Source of the DNA: Armigeres subalbatus
Lineage: Eukaryota; Arthropoda; Insecta; Diptera; Culicidae
Assembly (NCBI RefSeq): GCF_024139115.2
Contig: NC_085140.1
Span: forward strand, 457,608,248 to 457,672,247
DNA: 64,000 bases
Direction of reading: 5' to 3'
In this document: in pieces, positions 63,883-64,000 of the stretch
Layout of the letters: every line of letters starts with the position of its first letter
Position numbering within the stretch: the first letter of the stretch is position 1
Notes under the pieces: generated by a model
The model's input: the letters and a program-made list of their open reading frames with translations, nothing else
Databases searched by the model: none
What the model was told of the DNA's origin: nothing
Program-made: the position numbers and the translations under genes

Positions 63883-64000
63883 TGTCACCACCCCCTTGGG
63901 AGGGGAGGCCGCATGAGACGGAGGACAAAATACGGTATGAAATGGGAGCTGCGATTCACTTACCAACTCCTCTAAGTGGTTCGTATGGAAAGAACCTTAA

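Noticed and set aside
62034..63966. Long open frames (about 190-220 codons) on both strands
   Set aside because: They come entirely from the 24-bp repeat, which lacks stops in all frames.
1..64000. Endogenous viral elements, which are common in Aedes genomes
   Set aside because: I saw no flavivirus, rhabdovirus or other viral protein similarity. All polymerase-like motifs are of LINE type.

Overview
This window looks like a gene-poor, transposon-saturated stretch of a culicine mosquito genome, most likely Aedes. The grounds are Feilai-type tRNA-derived SINEs, Jockey (Juan-like), RTE-like and I-clade non-LTR retrotransposons, many foldback/MITE DNA elements, an apparent Helitron, and widespread degenerate minisatellites. 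I found no convincing intact host protein-coding gene. Every recognisable protein similarity is to a mobile element. The family assignments come from motif recognition and were not checked against a database.

Layout. 1-2.4 kb: a MITE edge and an 881-bp retroposon with an (AC)n tail between 22-bp direct repeats. 2.4-7.4 kb: nested inverted repeats and foldback elements. 8.6-12.2 kb: a frameshifted Jockey element (+ strand) carrying a mirror-palindrome insertion with a 12-bp target duplication. 16.3-19.6 kb: an RTE-type LINE (- strand) inserted into an older copy of the same group, with a 16-bp target duplication. 19.6-20.3 kb: a foldback MITE and a LINE reverse transcriptase fragment. 21.0-23.9 kb: a putative Helitron filled with a 151-bp tandem repeat organised as a 453-bp higher-order repeat. 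23.9-25.4 kb: a broken RTE copy joined to a hammerhead-ribozyme-like motif. 27.6-30.8 kb: a retroposon with a 23-bp duplication, a Feilai-like SINE and a 2.1-kb element with long terminal inverted repeats. 33.9-36.8 kb and 37.0-40.3 kb: two decayed LINEs (+). 40.3-42.4 kb: hAT transposase and hAT-end remnants. 43.8-46.1 kb: MITEs, two SINE copies and a tRNA-like module. 47.6-49.9 kb: an RNase H remnant and a kilobase of purine-rich GTGAGAA repeats. 50.8-51.6 kb: a MITE and a second Jockey fragment. 56.3-57.4 kb: an RTE 3' end split by a hAT-type MITE with an 8-bp duplication. 61.3-63.9 kb: RTE debris and two 24-bp minisatellite arrays that are open in all six frames.

The most interesting signal is a dispersed family with seven motifs at six loci (about 9.4, 24.0, 24.8, 35.5, 40.7 and 61.3 kb; the 40.7-kb copy has ends only). 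Six motifs share a hammerhead-like core: CTGANGA, one extra base, a 6-bp stem II whose sequence changes between copies while pairing is kept, then GAAATACGTAT. Two copies have clean 11-12 bp target duplications and share a one-sided ~38-bp tail. This fits the terminal repeats of Penelope-like retroelements, which are known to carry hammerhead ribozymes. That assignment is inference.
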